Source of the DNA: an uncultured Veillonella sp.
GTDB taxonomy: Bacteria > Bacillota > Negativicutes > Veillonellales > Veillonellaceae
Direction: 5' to 3'
Length of the DNA stretch: 40,967 nt
Assembly: GCA_934202215.1 (NCBI GenBank)
Contig: CAKPXR010000006.1
Location: forward strand, 1 to 40,967
The notes beneath the pieces were generated by a model, which was given only the letters and a program-made list of their open reading frames with translations, was not told the DNA's origin and did not search any database. Positions within the stretch are counted from its first letter, which is position 1. Each line of letters starts with the position of its first letter. The position numbers and the translations under genes were made by a program. Shown here one piece after another: positions 23,602-32,619 of this stretch.

Positions 23602-24852
23602 ATGGTTATTGCTGGTATTGTTATCGTAGTGGCGACGTTTATTGCCATTATTAAACAGTTTGAAACACGGCTTGTGTTATTATTATCAGGCTTGTTAATG
23701 TGCTTTATTGGTGGTCAGCTTGGTGCTGGTACGACGGCCTTTGTAAAAGAGCTTACAAATCCAGGCCTTGTACCAACTATTTGTACAGTGCTTGGGTTTA
23801 GTTATGTTATGGAATATACAAAATGTACAGAGCACATGGTATATTTCATCTCTGCAGGCCTTAAAAAGATGACTAAAATCATCATTCCTGGTGCTGTTAT
23901 TATTACATTCTTGATCAATATTGCGTTACCGACTGCAGCAGGCTGTGCAGCGGCCGTAGGTGCGCTATTAATCCCTGCATTAATTCGCTCTGGTGTGCAC
24001 CCTGCAATGGCAGGTTCTGCCATTTTCTTAGGAACTTGGGGTAGTGCATTAAGCCCAGGCCTTATGTTTAACCCTCAAGTAGCACAACTTGCAGGTGAAG
24101 ACGTTATGACCGTTATTGCTAGCTTCTCTATGCAAGCCATTATCGGCATTGTAGTAGCAGCTATCTTGCTTAATATTGTGGCTATCGTTAAAAAGGAACA
24201 TACTGGCTATGTATTAAAAGATGCTAACGAAGAAGGCAAAGAATTTAAGGTAAATTATTTATATGCAATAATTCCAATTATTCCACTTGTATTACTTGTG
24301 CTCGGTAGTAAACAAGTAGCAGTGATTCCAGAGATTTCCGTTCCTGTGTCCATGTTAATTGGTACGGCTATCGGTATTATTGCGGTAAGACCTAATGTAA
24401 CAGATGCAGTTAAGAAGTTCTTCCGCGGTACTGGTGATGGCATGTGTGATGTAGTTGGTCTTATGGCCGCTGCGGCGTGCTTTACAGCCGGTATGCAGTA
24501 CATCGGCCTTACAAGTGCACTTATTGATGGTATGAAGAATTCTCAACAAATTGCCCAAATCGGTGCGGCATTTGGTCCATTCTTATTGGCCGTTATTTCT
24601 GGTTCGGGTAATGCGGCAGCCCTTGCGTTTAACGGTGCTGTAACACCTCATGCTGGAGACTTTGGCTATGGCATTATGCAATTAGGCTCCATGGCTCAAT
24701 TAGGTGCTGGTATCGGTCGTAGTATGAGTCCAGTAGCAGGTGCCGGTATCATCATTGCTGGCCTTGCAGGCATCAACCCTATGGAAATGGCAAAACGTAA
24801 TGCTATACCATGTATTATTGCTACAGTAGTTATTATGTTATTGTTATTGTAG
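23602..24852 (+). CDS. dcuC: DcuC-family anaerobic C4-dicarboxylate carrier
   Basis: 416 residues, about twelve membrane segments, no signal peptide. The family exchanges or exports succinate, fumarate and related dicarboxylates in anaerobes. Landmarks are INIALPTAAGCAAAVGALLIPALI in the first half and the loop ISGSGNAAALAFNGAVTPHAGDFG in the second. GGAGAG precedes the ATG by six bases. It closes a row of two amidohydrolases, so it might import an acyl-amino acid or export a product; alternatively it serves the succinate-forming fermentation and is only a neighbour. A strong terminator follows. Confidence 0.82.
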   Translation: MVIAGIVIVVATFIAIIKQFETRLVLLLSGLLMCFIGGQLGAGTTAFVKELTNPGLVPTICTVLGFSYVMEYTKCTEHMVYFISAGLKKMTKIIIPGAVIITFLINIALPTAAGCAAAVGALLIPALIRSGVHPAMAGSAIFLGTWGSALSPGLMFNPQVAQLAGEDVMTVIASFSMQAIIGIVVAAILLNIVAIVKKEHTGYVLKDANEEGKEFKVNYLYAIIPIIPLVLLVLGSKQVAVIPEISVPVSMLIGTAIGIIAVRPNVTDAVKKFFRGTGDGMCDVVGLMAAAACFTAGMQYIGLTSALIDGMKNSQQIAQIGAAFGPFLLAVISGSGNAAALAFNGAVTPHAGDFGYGIMQLGSMAQLGAGIGRSMSPVAGAGIIIAGLAGINPMEMAKRNAIPCIIATVVIMLLLL

Positions 24853-24913
24853 TTCTATGATAGACTTAGTATGGCATAACAGGTGATTATAAAAGCTCTT
24901 ATATGAAACATAA

Positions 24914-24951
24914 AACCCGTCATGATCGTTGGATCGTGGCGGGTTCTTTTT
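24914..24951 (+). terminator. Terminator after dcuC-like gene
   Basis: AACCCG and CATGATC arms (24914-24927) pair with GATCGTG and CGGGTT (24932-24945) with one mismatch, followed by a T run. Confidence 0.9.
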
Positions 24952-25092
24952 ATGGTTTAATGGCTCATCAATATGATTTTTACATATATCTTAATAGATA
25001 TGATATAAGTAAAATTTATGGATGCTAAAGAAAAGACCAATTTGTTTTTATTGCACTTTCATAATATATTATATGTATTAAAGGAATAGGTG

Positions 25093-25962
25093 CTATGCTC
25101 TTGTATCGGCCCAGGTTTTCATAAATGAGTAAAAAGCCTGTACTGGCTTGGACTCAAGGGCGCTATGACGGGTGTACATCCAGGTGTCGCGAGTCATGAT
25201 GTGACCATCGAGAGCCTTTAAGGTTTCCTTGAATAGATTCGGGTAGTCATTACTACAGCTTTGGGTGAGGATGGTAAAACCAAGTCCTTGATTGACGAGC
25301 TTCATACAAGTATCGATGTCGTTCACCTCAATGGTGCGCATCGGCGGTTGTGAGTAATGGGAATACCACCAATCATCAATAGTTTGCTGTAAATTCGGAT
25401 CTGTTTGATAGTGGATATACGGTAAATGTGGTAAGTCCTCAACGGCACAAGGCGTTTTGTTAAAGAAACAGAATGGTTCAGACCAAATATGTTCTTTTGA
25501 CTCTGTCCAAGTGTGAGCACCACGGATGATAGCAGCATGCAAGCGACCTTCAAGGAAGTCGTGGTACAGCTTATAGCTGAGCCCCGTATACATGATGATA
25601 TCAATATGTGGATAGGCCTCCTTAAAGGTTGATAAGATATGGGGAATATGATACTTTGCGAATACATTTGAGCATCCTAGGTTTAATTTACCACGAGGTT
25701 CACTACCCATAGCTAATAGCTCTTGTCGCACCGAAGTATAGGAATTGAGTAAATCTTCGGCATAGCGTACAAGGCGTTGTCCTTGATAGGTAAACTCGAT
25801 ACCACGAGTCTGTCTGTTGATAATGGGACAGTTAAATTCCTTTTCTAATTTTTTTATCCGTTCACTCAATGCAGGTTGCGTCATAAATAGACGGCGTGCC
25901 GCATAGGTAATATTATTTTCCTCTGCTAAGGTTTTTAAAATTGTACAATCTTTCGTGTCCAT
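25093..25962 (-). CDS. LysR-type transcriptional regulator (YbhD-like position)
   Basis: 289 residues. N-terminal winged helix-turn-helix: NNITYAARRLFMTQPALSERIKKLEKE (about residues 15-42) is the standard LysR DNA-binding pattern. The rest is a two-lobed periplasmic-binding-like effector domain starting near GKLNLGCSNVFAKYHIP (about 92). AAAGGAGAG precedes the ATG. It is divergent from the hydratase operon and most likely controls it; the gap of 198 bases holds two inverted repeats. In E. coli the LysR gene ybhD neighbours ybhH-ybhI-ybhJ, the same families as here, which supports a dedicated regulator with a carboxylate effector. Confidence 0.88.
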   Translation of the reverse strand: MDTKDCTILKTLAEENNITYAARRLFMTQPALSERIKKLEKEFNCPIINRQTRGIEFTYQGQRLVRYAEDLLNSYTSVRQELLAMGSEPRGKLNLGCSNVFAKYHIPHILSTFKEAYPHIDIIMYTGLSYKLYHDFLEGRLHAAIIRGAHTWTESKEHIWSEPFCFFNKTPCAVEDLPHLPYIHYQTDPNLQQTIDDWWYSHYSQPPMRTIEVNDIDTCMKLVNQGLGFTILTQSCSNDYPNLFKETLKALDGHIMTRDTWMYTRHSALESKPVQAFYSFMKTWADTRA

Positions 25963-25990
25963 AAACTCTCCTTTACATATGTATTATTGT

Positions 25991-26007
25991 ACTCTATCCC
26001 ATAGAGT
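25991..26007. promoter_or_regulatory. Inverted repeat, probable LysR site (regulator side)
   Basis: ACTCTAT-CCC-ATAGAGT, perfect 7-bp arms, 29 bases upstream of the regulator's ATG. On the minus strand it lies just before a possible -10 TACAAT, so binding would repress the regulator's own gene. Confidence 0.55.
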
Positions 26008-26082
26008 TGGTACAGATGAGGGAACGCTAGGACTATACAGATTAGATATAACACAAGGATTGAAACTAATGAGAGGAATGAA

Positions 26083-26109
26083 ACTTTCACGAATAAACAT
26101 GGTGAAAGT
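26083..26109. promoter_or_regulatory. LysR-type T-N11-A box at the hydratase promoter
   Basis: ACTTTCAC (26083-26090), 11-base spacer, GTGAAAGT (26102-26109), perfect 8-bp arms. The inner TTCAC-N11-GTGAA has the T-N11-A form of LysR-family sites. A TATAGT (26109-26114) directly follows, with TTTCAC as a poor -35, as expected for an activator-dependent promoter. Confidence 0.6.
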
Positions 26110-26160
26110 ATAGTGTTTGTAAAGGTTTACACATGCCTGAAAGTAATAAAGGAGCAAGTT

Positions 26161-28458
26161 ATGGTTGAGTTAATTTCAAATGGTGTATTTTTATATCACG
26201 GTACGGATATCGTTCCCGCAGATTCTAGTGCAGCCTTTGATCAGCAAGAAGTTTTTAATAAAGAGCGCGCCTATAAGGAAACGATGGCGTACCGTATTTT
26301 AATGGATCACCAACAACATGAAGGTGATCAAGATTTACGCATCAAATTCGATGCTTTAACATCTCACGATATTACCTATGTGGGTATTATCCAAACAGCG
26401 ATTGCTAGTGGTCTAGATAAATTCCCAATCCCTTACATTTTGACAAACTGCCATAACAGTTTGGCTGCTGTAGGGGGCACAATTAACGAAGACGACCATG
26501 TATTTGGATTATCCGCAGTTCAACGCTTCGGCGGTGTCTATGTACCTCCACATCTTGCAGTTATTCACCAATATATGCGTGAAACAATGGCAGGTTGCGG
26601 CAAAATGATTCTCGGTTCTGACAGTCATACTCGTTATGGTGCGCTTGGTACTATGGCGATTGGTGAAGGCGGTCCAGAGCTTGTAAAACAATTGCTTGGT
26701 CGTACCTATGATGTACAACGTCCTGAAGTGATTGCTATTTACCTCGATGGAAAACCTAAACATGGCGTAGGTCCACAAGACGTGGCGCTTGCCATTGAAA
26801 AAGCAGTATTTAAAAATGGCTTCGTAAAAAATAAAGTAATGGAATTTGTAGGCCCTGGTATTGAGCACTTGTCCATGGACTTCCGTAATGGCATCGATGT
26901 AATGACTACTGAAACTACATGCCTTACAACAATTTGGAGAACAGATAATAATACAAAAGAATTCTTAACACTTCATGGTCGTGGCGATGCGTATAAAGAG
27001 CTTAACCCTGGTGACGTAGCGTACTATGATGGTCTTGTAAAGGTTAACCTTGACGAAGTGGAAAGCATGATTGCTATGCCATTCCATCCAAGCAACGTTT
27101 ATACCATTAAAGAGGTTAACGAAGGTGGTCGTGACTTATTAGCTGAAATTGAGCGTCAAGCTGTTGAGCAATTAGATAATAAATCCTTATCCTTACAATT
27201 ACCTGAAAAACACTTTGATGGTAAATTACATTTAGATCAAGGTATCATCGTAGGCTGTTCTGGTGGCTTATATGAAAATATTATGCAAGCAGCTAACATC
27301 GTACGCGGTAAGAGCGTAGGTTCTGGTCGTTTCGCGTTCAGCGTATATCCTTCTAGCCAACCAATTTACTTAGAGCTTATGAAAAATGGTGCTCTTGTAG
27401 ATCTTATGGAATCTGGTGCTATCGTACGTACTGCCTTCTGTGGTCCATGCTTTGGTGCAGGGGATACACCTAATAATACAGGTCTTAGTGGTCGTCATGC
27501 GACACGTAACTTCCCGAATCGTGAAGGCTCTAAACCTGGCAATGGTCAAATCTCTTCTGTAGCACTTCTCGATGCTCGCTCTGTAGCAGCTACAGCTATT
27601 AATGGTGGCGCTTTAACGGCAGCAACAGATGTAGAATATGATGATGCAGTACCAGCATATCACTATGATGATAAACCGTATGTAAGTAAAGTATACAGTG
27701 GCTTTAATGAACCTAAAAAAGATGCGGAACTCATTTACGGTCCATCCATTAAACCATGGCCTTCTATTAAGGAATTGACACCAAATGTATTGCTTAAAGT
27801 AGCTGCTTATATCGATGATCCTGTAACAACTACAGATGAATTGATCCCATCTGGTGAAACATCTTCCTTCCGTTCTGACCCATATGCATTGTCTGAATTT
27901 GCCTTGAGCCGTAAGGTTCCTGAATATGTAGGTCGTGCAAAAGTCGTTCGTGATTGGGAAAAATCTCGTCAAGAAGGTGACAGCGCAGCAGACTTAGTAA
28001 GTGCATACGAAGAGGTAAAACAAGCTCTTGGTCTTGGAGAAACTGTAGAAGATATGGCTAAATCTACAGCAGTGTCTAGCATGGTATATGCTAATCGCCC
28101 TGGCGATGGCTCTGCTCGTGAACAAGCAGCATCTTGCCAACGCGTATTAGGTGGCGGTGCTAACATTGCTATTGAATATGCTACAAAACGCTATCGCAGT
28201 AATGTAATTAACTGGGGTATGTTACCGTTTGTAACTAGTGAAGAAGACTCTAAAACGATGGCAGTAGGCGACTATGTATATGTGCCAAATGTACGTGACC
28301 AATTATTCTCTGACTCCGATGATTACAAAGCATATGTTATCAGTGGTGGCGTGAAGAAGGCAGAAATCACATTGCATTTAGGTCACCTCAGCGATGAAGA
28401 AAAAGATATTATCGCAGCAGGTTGTCTCATCAACTACTATGCAAATAGTAAAGCGTAA
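26161..28458 (+). CDS. Aconitase-superfamily hydratase (YbhJ-like)
   Basis: 765 residues. The aconitase catalytic domains and a C-terminal swivel domain (about 640-765, with GGGANIAIEYATKRYRSNVINWG) are present. Three cluster-type Cys are visible: Cys366 in IIVGCSGGLYEN and Cys427/Cys430 in FCGPCFGAGD, plus the DSHT motif at 154-157. The first Cys context differs from the SCTNS of true aconitases, so it belongs to an outlying branch such as E. coli YbhJ. The ATG at 26161 has AAAGGAG six to seven bases upstream; a frame extension upstream enters the LysR site and is rejected. First gene of an operon with a PrpF isomerase and a carboxylate transporter: likely dehydrates/hydrates an imported tri- or dicarboxylate. 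Substrate unknown. Confidence 0.85.
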   Translation: MVELISNGVFLYHGTDIVPADSSAAFDQQEVFNKERAYKETMAYRILMDHQQHEGDQDLRIKFDALTSHDITYVGIIQTAIASGLDKFPIPYILTNCHNSLAAVGGTINEDDHVFGLSAVQRFGGVYVPPHLAVIHQYMRETMAGCGKMILGSDSHTRYGALGTMAIGEGGPELVKQLLGRTYDVQRPEVIAIYLDGKPKHGVGPQDVALAIEKAVFKNGFVKNKVMEFVGPGIEHLSMDFRNGIDVMTTETTCLTTIWRTDNNTKEFLTLHGRGDAYKELNPGDVAYYDGLVKVNLDEVESMIAMPFHPSNVYTIKEVNEGGRDLLAEIERQAVEQLDNKSLSLQLPEKHFDGKLHLDQGIIVGCSGGLYENIMQAANIVRGKSVGSGRFAFSVYPSSQPIYLELMKNGALVDLMESGAIVRTAFCGPCFGAGDTPNNTGLSGRHATRNFPNREGSKPGNGQISSVALLDARSVAATAINGGALTAATDVEYDDAVPAYHYDDKPYVSKVYSGFNEPKKDAELIYGPSIKPWPSIKELTPNVLLKVAAYIDDPVTTTDELIPSGETSSFRSDPYALSEFALSRKVPEYVGRAKVVRDWEKSRQEGDSAADLVSAYEEVKQALGLGETVEDMAKSTAVSSMVYANRPGDGSAREQAASCQRVLGGGANIAIEYATKRYRSNVINWGMLPFVTSEEDSKTMAVGDYVYVPNVRDQLFSDSDDYKAYVISGGVKKAEITLHLGHLSDEEKDIIAAGCLINYYANSKA

Positions 28459-28482
28459 GTGGTGAACTAAAAGGAGTATATT

Positions 28483-29622
28483 ATGAACGGGTATAAAGAA
28501 ATTCCTGTTACCTATATGCGCGGCGGTACTAGTAAAGGGGCGTATCTGTTAAAAGATACGCTTCCAAATGACCAAGCTGCTCGAGACCGTATGATTTTAG
28601 ACTTATATGGCTCTCCTGATGCACGTCAAATTAATGGTATCGGCGGTGCTGATCCATTGACGAGCAAGGTAGCTATTGTAAATCCTTCTGACCGGGATGA
28701 TGCGGATATCGACTATACCTTTGGGTATGTAGGTATTGCTGATGCGGTAGTGGATTACGAAGGGAACTGTGGCAATATTTCTGCTGGTGCAGGGGTATTT
28801 GCTATTATGGAAGGCTTTGTGAAAGCCGTAGAACCAGAAACAGTAGTTCGTATCTTTAACACGAATACCAATAAGGTTATTGAAGCGCATGTGCCAGTTC
28901 AAGATGGTAAGCCTGTTATTGACGGGGACTTCGCTATCGACGGCGTACCTGGTACGGGTGCTCGCATTACATTATACTTCTTGGAACCAGGCGGTTCTAA
29001 GACAGGTAAGCTATTACCAACAGGCAATGTACAAGATACCATTACATTGGCTGATGGTCGTACAATCCAAGTCAGTCTCGTAGATGCAGCCAATCCAGCT
29101 GTATTCGTAAAGGCTACAGACCTTGGTTATGAAGGCACGGAATTACCGGCTTTCACAGAAACGGATGGCGGTGTATTACTCAATACACTTGAAGATATTC
29201 GCACTACTGCGGCTGTGATGATGGGACTTGCTCCATCTAAAGAGGCCGCTAGTCCTGCAGTTCCAAAGGTATGCATGGTGTCCGCACCACAAACCTACGT
29301 AGCAAGTGATGGTCGAACTATTGAGAGGAATAGCATAGACATCGTAGCTCGTACTAAAGCACTAGCTGTAATGCATAAAGCTTATGCCGTTACAGGTGGC
29401 ATTTGTACAGCTACGGCAGCGCTGATTACGGGCACTGTGGCGAATGAAGTAGTAAGCGAACGTGCTAAAGAGACAAATCGCGTTACTTTGGCGCATCCAT
29501 CAGGGAAATTTGATTTCGAAATATGCTTGACCAATGATAATGGTTGGCATGTGGAGAAGGCGGGCGTCGCTAGAACAGCGCGACCAATTATGAAAGGCAT
29601 AGCTTATGTAAAAGGAGAGTAA
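28483..29622 (+). CDS. PrpF-family carboxylate isomerase/tautomerase (YbhH-like)
   Basis: 379 residues, two diaminopimelate-epimerase-like halves. PrpF isomerises methylaconitate and relatives such as 4-oxalomesaconate tautomerase move a double bond in similar acids. The opening YMRGGTSKGAYL, GIGGADPLTSKVAIV with Lys62, EGNCGNISAGAGVFAI with Cys96 and TGGICTATAALI with Cys308 supply the expected catalytic Lys and Cys pair. AAAGGAG lies before the ATG, 24 bases after the hydratase stop. Together with the aconitase-like enzyme it could convert an allylic isomer into the hydratase substrate. E. coli YbhH is the nearest named parallel I recognise; its reaction is not established. Confidence 0.88.
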   Translation: MNGYKEIPVTYMRGGTSKGAYLLKDTLPNDQAARDRMILDLYGSPDARQINGIGGADPLTSKVAIVNPSDRDDADIDYTFGYVGIADAVVDYEGNCGNISAGAGVFAIMEGFVKAVEPETVVRIFNTNTNKVIEAHVPVQDGKPVIDGDFAIDGVPGTGARITLYFLEPGGSKTGKLLPTGNVQDTITLADGRTIQVSLVDAANPAVFVKATDLGYEGTELPAFTETDGGVLLNTLEDIRTTAAVMMGLAPSKEAASPAVPKVCMVSAPQTYVASDGRTIERNSIDIVARTKALAVMHKAYAVTGGICTATAALITGTVANEVVSERAKETNRVTLAHPSGKFDFEICLTNDNGWHVEKAGVARTARPIMKGIAYVKGE

Positions 29623-29624
29623 GA

Positions 29625-31046
29625 ATGAGTAAGCTACTTAAAATTGCAATTATGTTTGCCATTCCTTTGGCAATGTGGTTCATTACACCGCCAGAAGGTC
29701 TGAGTGTTGAAGCTTGGCGACTGTTAGGGTTCTATTTAATGGCCATCGTTGGTCTTGTTGTTAAACCTTGGCCAGCACCAATTATCTTGTTATTATCTAT
29801 TGCAGGTTCTGCAATTTTCTTGGATGCTACGAAAAACGTATTGTCTGGTTATGCATCCACAACAGTATGGTTAGTATTCTCTGCGTTCTCCCTCAGCGTG
29901 GCATTCGTAAAAACAGGCCTTGGCCGCCGTATTGCATACCTATTGATTAGATCCTTAGGTCATACTACATTGCGCCTTGGTTATGTAACTGCTTTATTAG
30001 ATCTTATTATTGCTCCTGTAACACCTTCCAATACAGCACGTTGTGGCGGTATCGTGTTCCCAATTATGAACTCTGTAGCAAAAGCATTGGGCTCTGAGCC
30101 TGGTGAAAGCGCGAAAAAAGCTGGCTCTTTCCTAATGGTTAATACATACATGGTAACAAAGGTAACTAGTTTGATGTTCGCTACAGCAATGGCACCAAAC
30201 TTATTGGCTGCTGACTATATGAACAAAATCCTCGGCGTAGACCTCAACTGGGGACTTTGGGCATTAGCTCTCGTAGTACCAGGTCTTGTAATGCTTCTCA
30301 TTACACCAGCAATGGTATACTATCTCGATAAACCATCTATTCAACATATCGATTCTCACGGCATTGCTGATGAAGGTTTGAAAGAACTTGGACCTATCAC
30401 TGGTCGTGAGAAAGCGCTTATCGCTATCTTTATTCTTGCTTTACTTGGCTGGGCATTGCCGTCTATTTTGACTCAAGGCTTTGGTATTAAATTCTCTCTT
30501 GATGCAACAGCTGTAGCTATCGTAGCTATGGTGGCTGCTCTCGTATTCGGCGTTATTAAATGGGAAGATATGCTTGAATCCAAAGGTGCTTGGAATACAT
30601 TGATCTGGTTCGGTGGTATCATCGGCATGTCCAGTGCATTATCGAAGGTTAAATTCTTTGAATGGTTAGCTGATTTTATGGGTACATACTTCAGCTTCGG
30701 CGACAATCCTATGATGGCGCTTATTATCATCGGTGCTATCAGTATCGCTGTTCGTTACTTGTTTGCCTCTGGGAGTGCCTACGTTGTAGCGATGCTTCCA
30801 GTATTCCTTACAGTAGGTAAGGTAGCAGGTGTAAACCCAATGGCGTTATCCTTGTTATTAGCTGCTACAAACTCCTACGGTGGTGCGTTGACTCACTACG
30901 GCGGTGCTGCGGCTCCAATCGTATTTGGCGCAGGCTACAATACAGTTAAGAGCTGGTGGATTATCGGCGGTATCTTCGCTATCATGTGTTTCGTTTTAAA
31001 TCTAGTTGTGGGTTACGCATGGTGGGAAATCCTAGGTATCCTTTAA
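29625..31046 (+). CDS. DASS-family di/tricarboxylate transporter (YbhI-like)
   Basis: 473 residues, eleven to twelve membrane segments. The divalent-anion:sodium symporter signature SNT sits in IAPVTPSNTARCGGIVFP (135-137). The second-half hairpin has TNSYGGALTHYGGAAAPIVFG in the place of the paired SNT loop. Family members import citrate, succinate, tartrate or tricarballylate, often with sodium. The ATG is two bases after the isomerase stop and GGAGAG overlaps that gene's end, so translation is coupled. It is the entry step of the operon; substrate is inferred as a carboxylate that the hydratase and isomerase act on. Confidence 0.9.
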   Translation: MSKLLKIAIMFAIPLAMWFITPPEGLSVEAWRLLGFYLMAIVGLVVKPWPAPIILLLSIAGSAIFLDATKNVLSGYASTTVWLVFSAFSLSVAFVKTGLGRRIAYLLIRSLGHTTLRLGYVTALLDLIIAPVTPSNTARCGGIVFPIMNSVAKALGSEPGESAKKAGSFLMVNTYMVTKVTSLMFATAMAPNLLAADYMNKILGVDLNWGLWALALVVPGLVMLLITPAMVYYLDKPSIQHIDSHGIADEGLKELGPITGREKALIAIFILALLGWALPSILTQGFGIKFSLDATAVAIVAMVAALVFGVIKWEDMLESKGAWNTLIWFGGIIGMSSALSKVKFFEWLADFMGTYFSFGDNPMMALIIIGAISIAVRYLFASGSAYVVAMLPVFLTVGKVAGVNPMALSLLLAATNSYGGALTHYGGAAAPIVFGAGYNTVKSWWIIGGIFAIMCFVLNLVVGYAWWEILGIL

Positions 31047-31140
31047 TACCTAACTAGAGATATTAGTTATTCTGCCAATAGGTAGAATGATCTCCCCTAG
31101 ATGGTGAAAGTTTCTGAACTTTTACGAAATAACAAAATAA

Positions 31141-31196
31141 AAGAGCTATCACAGAATTAGACGGTAAATCTAAAGTGTCGTGATAGCTCTTTTTTA
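31141..31196. terminator. Bidirectional terminator after the carboxylate operon
   Basis: AAGAGCTATCAC (31141-31152) pairs perfectly with GTGATAGCTCTT (31180-31191), Ts on one side and As on the other. It serves the operon and the convergent MFS gene. Upstream, ATTCTGCC-AATA-GGTAGAAT (31071-31090) forms another hairpin. Confidence 0.88.
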
Positions 31197-31197
31197 T

Positions 31198-32376
31198 TTA
31201 TTTAAGTTTAAAGGCAACCCATAGTGCAGCGCCGATAAAGGTAAGGCTGCATGCCCAGAAGAGGGTAGTGAATCCAAATTGAGCAGCTACGATGGAACCG
31301 CCAAAGGAGCCCAAGAAGTAGCCCATAAATAAACAGGATTGATTGTAAGAGAATACTTGCCCTGTATATTGCTTAGGTGTTTTAGAGGATAAGTATGTAT
31401 TCAGCGCAGGTAGCATCCCACCTAGGCCAAAGCCTTGTAAAAACCGTATAAAACCTAGTGCATACACAGAGTCTACATAAGCTTGAGGAATATTGAGTAG
31501 GCCTACATATAGCATTGAATAAATGAGGACCTTTCTTGGTCCAATGCGATCTACTAACTTTCCTAGTGGCGAGCTACTTAAGAATTGTGCTACACCCAAA
31601 GCAGAAAATACAGCGCCAGAAATAAAGGCAATATTTTCAGCATTATTTGGTAGCATGCCTTTCACATAGACCGTCATAATAGGTGAAATGGCTGTAACTG
31701 AAATGGCATACAAGAAGGACGCTGCAGATAAAGCAACTAAACTAGAAAATTCAGGTAAGTGGGATTTTAAGTTCTTGAAGGTTTGTTTTTCTGCCAGTGG
31801 TTTTGGTACATAATCTTCATGTACGAGTATAGCTGTTAGGGTAAATGCGAACAGCATAAGGGCACCGATAATAAAGAAGTCATATCGTATACCTACTACA
31901 TCGCTTAGATAGCCACCTACAAGTGGACCGGCTAGTGACCCTGCGAGGTTAAAGGAGGCGACAATACCTAAGGCCCAACCTGTATGATCTTGTGGTGTTT
32001 CTGAGGCGATGAGTGTAACTGAGGCAGAATAGAAGCCACTCACTAATCCTTGTAGAGTTCGGATGAGAAATACTCCTTCCGGTGTTGTTTGAAAGCCTAA
32101 TAAAATACTACATATAGCCATGCCAAGGCTAGAGCGAATAAGAGTAATTTTACGGCCTTTGCGATCCGCTAATCGACCCCAGAAGGGCGCCGCTAAACAA
32201 ACGATGAGGAAGGTAATCCCCATGGAAGCGCCAGACCATCGTGAAATAGATCCAGTATCGTTTAACCCCATTTCATGGAAGTAAAGAGGAAGGATAGGGC
32301 TCACCTGACTAATGCCGAGGGACATGAAGAATACACAGAATGCGCATATATAAACCGTTCTTTTCCATGTTTCCAA
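31198..32376 (-). CDS. MFS exporter, multidrug type
   Basis: 392 residues, twelve membrane segments in two halves with a loop near 190-215. The MFS motif A is clear in WGRLADRKGRKITLI (about 66-80), and a second-half counterpart GKLVDRIGPRKVLI is present. LSGFYSASVTLIASETP-like VSGFYSASVTLIASETPQ is near the antiporter motif C position. These features place it among drug/H+ antiporters of the TetA/NorA type, without identifying a substrate. The start is a TTG with AAGGAGGG five bases upstream; the nearest ATG is out of frame. Palindromes in the divergent gap may be operator sites. Confidence 0.85.
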   Translation of the reverse strand: METWKRTVYICAFCVFFMSLGISQVSPILPLYFHEMGLNDTGSISRWSGASMGITFLIVCLAAPFWGRLADRKGRKITLIRSSLGMAICSILLGFQTTPEGVFLIRTLQGLVSGFYSASVTLIASETPQDHTGWALGIVASFNLAGSLAGPLVGGYLSDVVGIRYDFFIIGALMLFAFTLTAILVHEDYVPKPLAEKQTFKNLKSHLPEFSSLVALSAASFLYAISVTAISPIMTVYVKGMLPNNAENIAFISGAVFSALGVAQFLSSSPLGKLVDRIGPRKVLIYSMLYVGLLNIPQAYVDSVYALGFIRFLQGFGLGGMLPALNTYLSSKTPKQYTGQVFSYNQSCLFMGYFLGSFGGSIVAAQFGFTTLFWACSLTFIGAALWVAFKLK

Positions 32377-32444
32377 AAGATCCCTCCTTAGTTTTAGATG
32401 TTTGATATTCTACTTTGGCCTTATTTTAATTGGCTAAGTTGATA

Positions 32445-32478
32445 AGTTTAATAAACTCAGTATACTATTTATAAATAG
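32445..32478. promoter_or_regulatory. Two palindromes in the MFS / DUF805 divergent gap
   Basis: AGTTTA-A-TAAACT (32445-32457) and CTATTTATAAATAG (32465-32478) are both perfect. Candidate operator sites; AT-richness makes chance symmetry possible. The 243-base gap holds nothing else recognisable. Confidence 0.35.
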
Positions 32479-32619
32479 ATTAAAACAATATATATGTGTC
32501 TTAATTTACTAGTACTTGATTCTGAATATATGTAGTTTGAAGGATTTATATTAAAATAGATATTATTTAATTTAAGAAAAGAAAATATATTGTATGAGTG
32601 TATAGAAAGAATTATTTCA

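Noticed and set aside
26113..26160. Longer N terminus for the aconitase-like protein
   Set aside because: It would start within the promoter region; AAAGGAG is correctly placed for the ATG at 26161.
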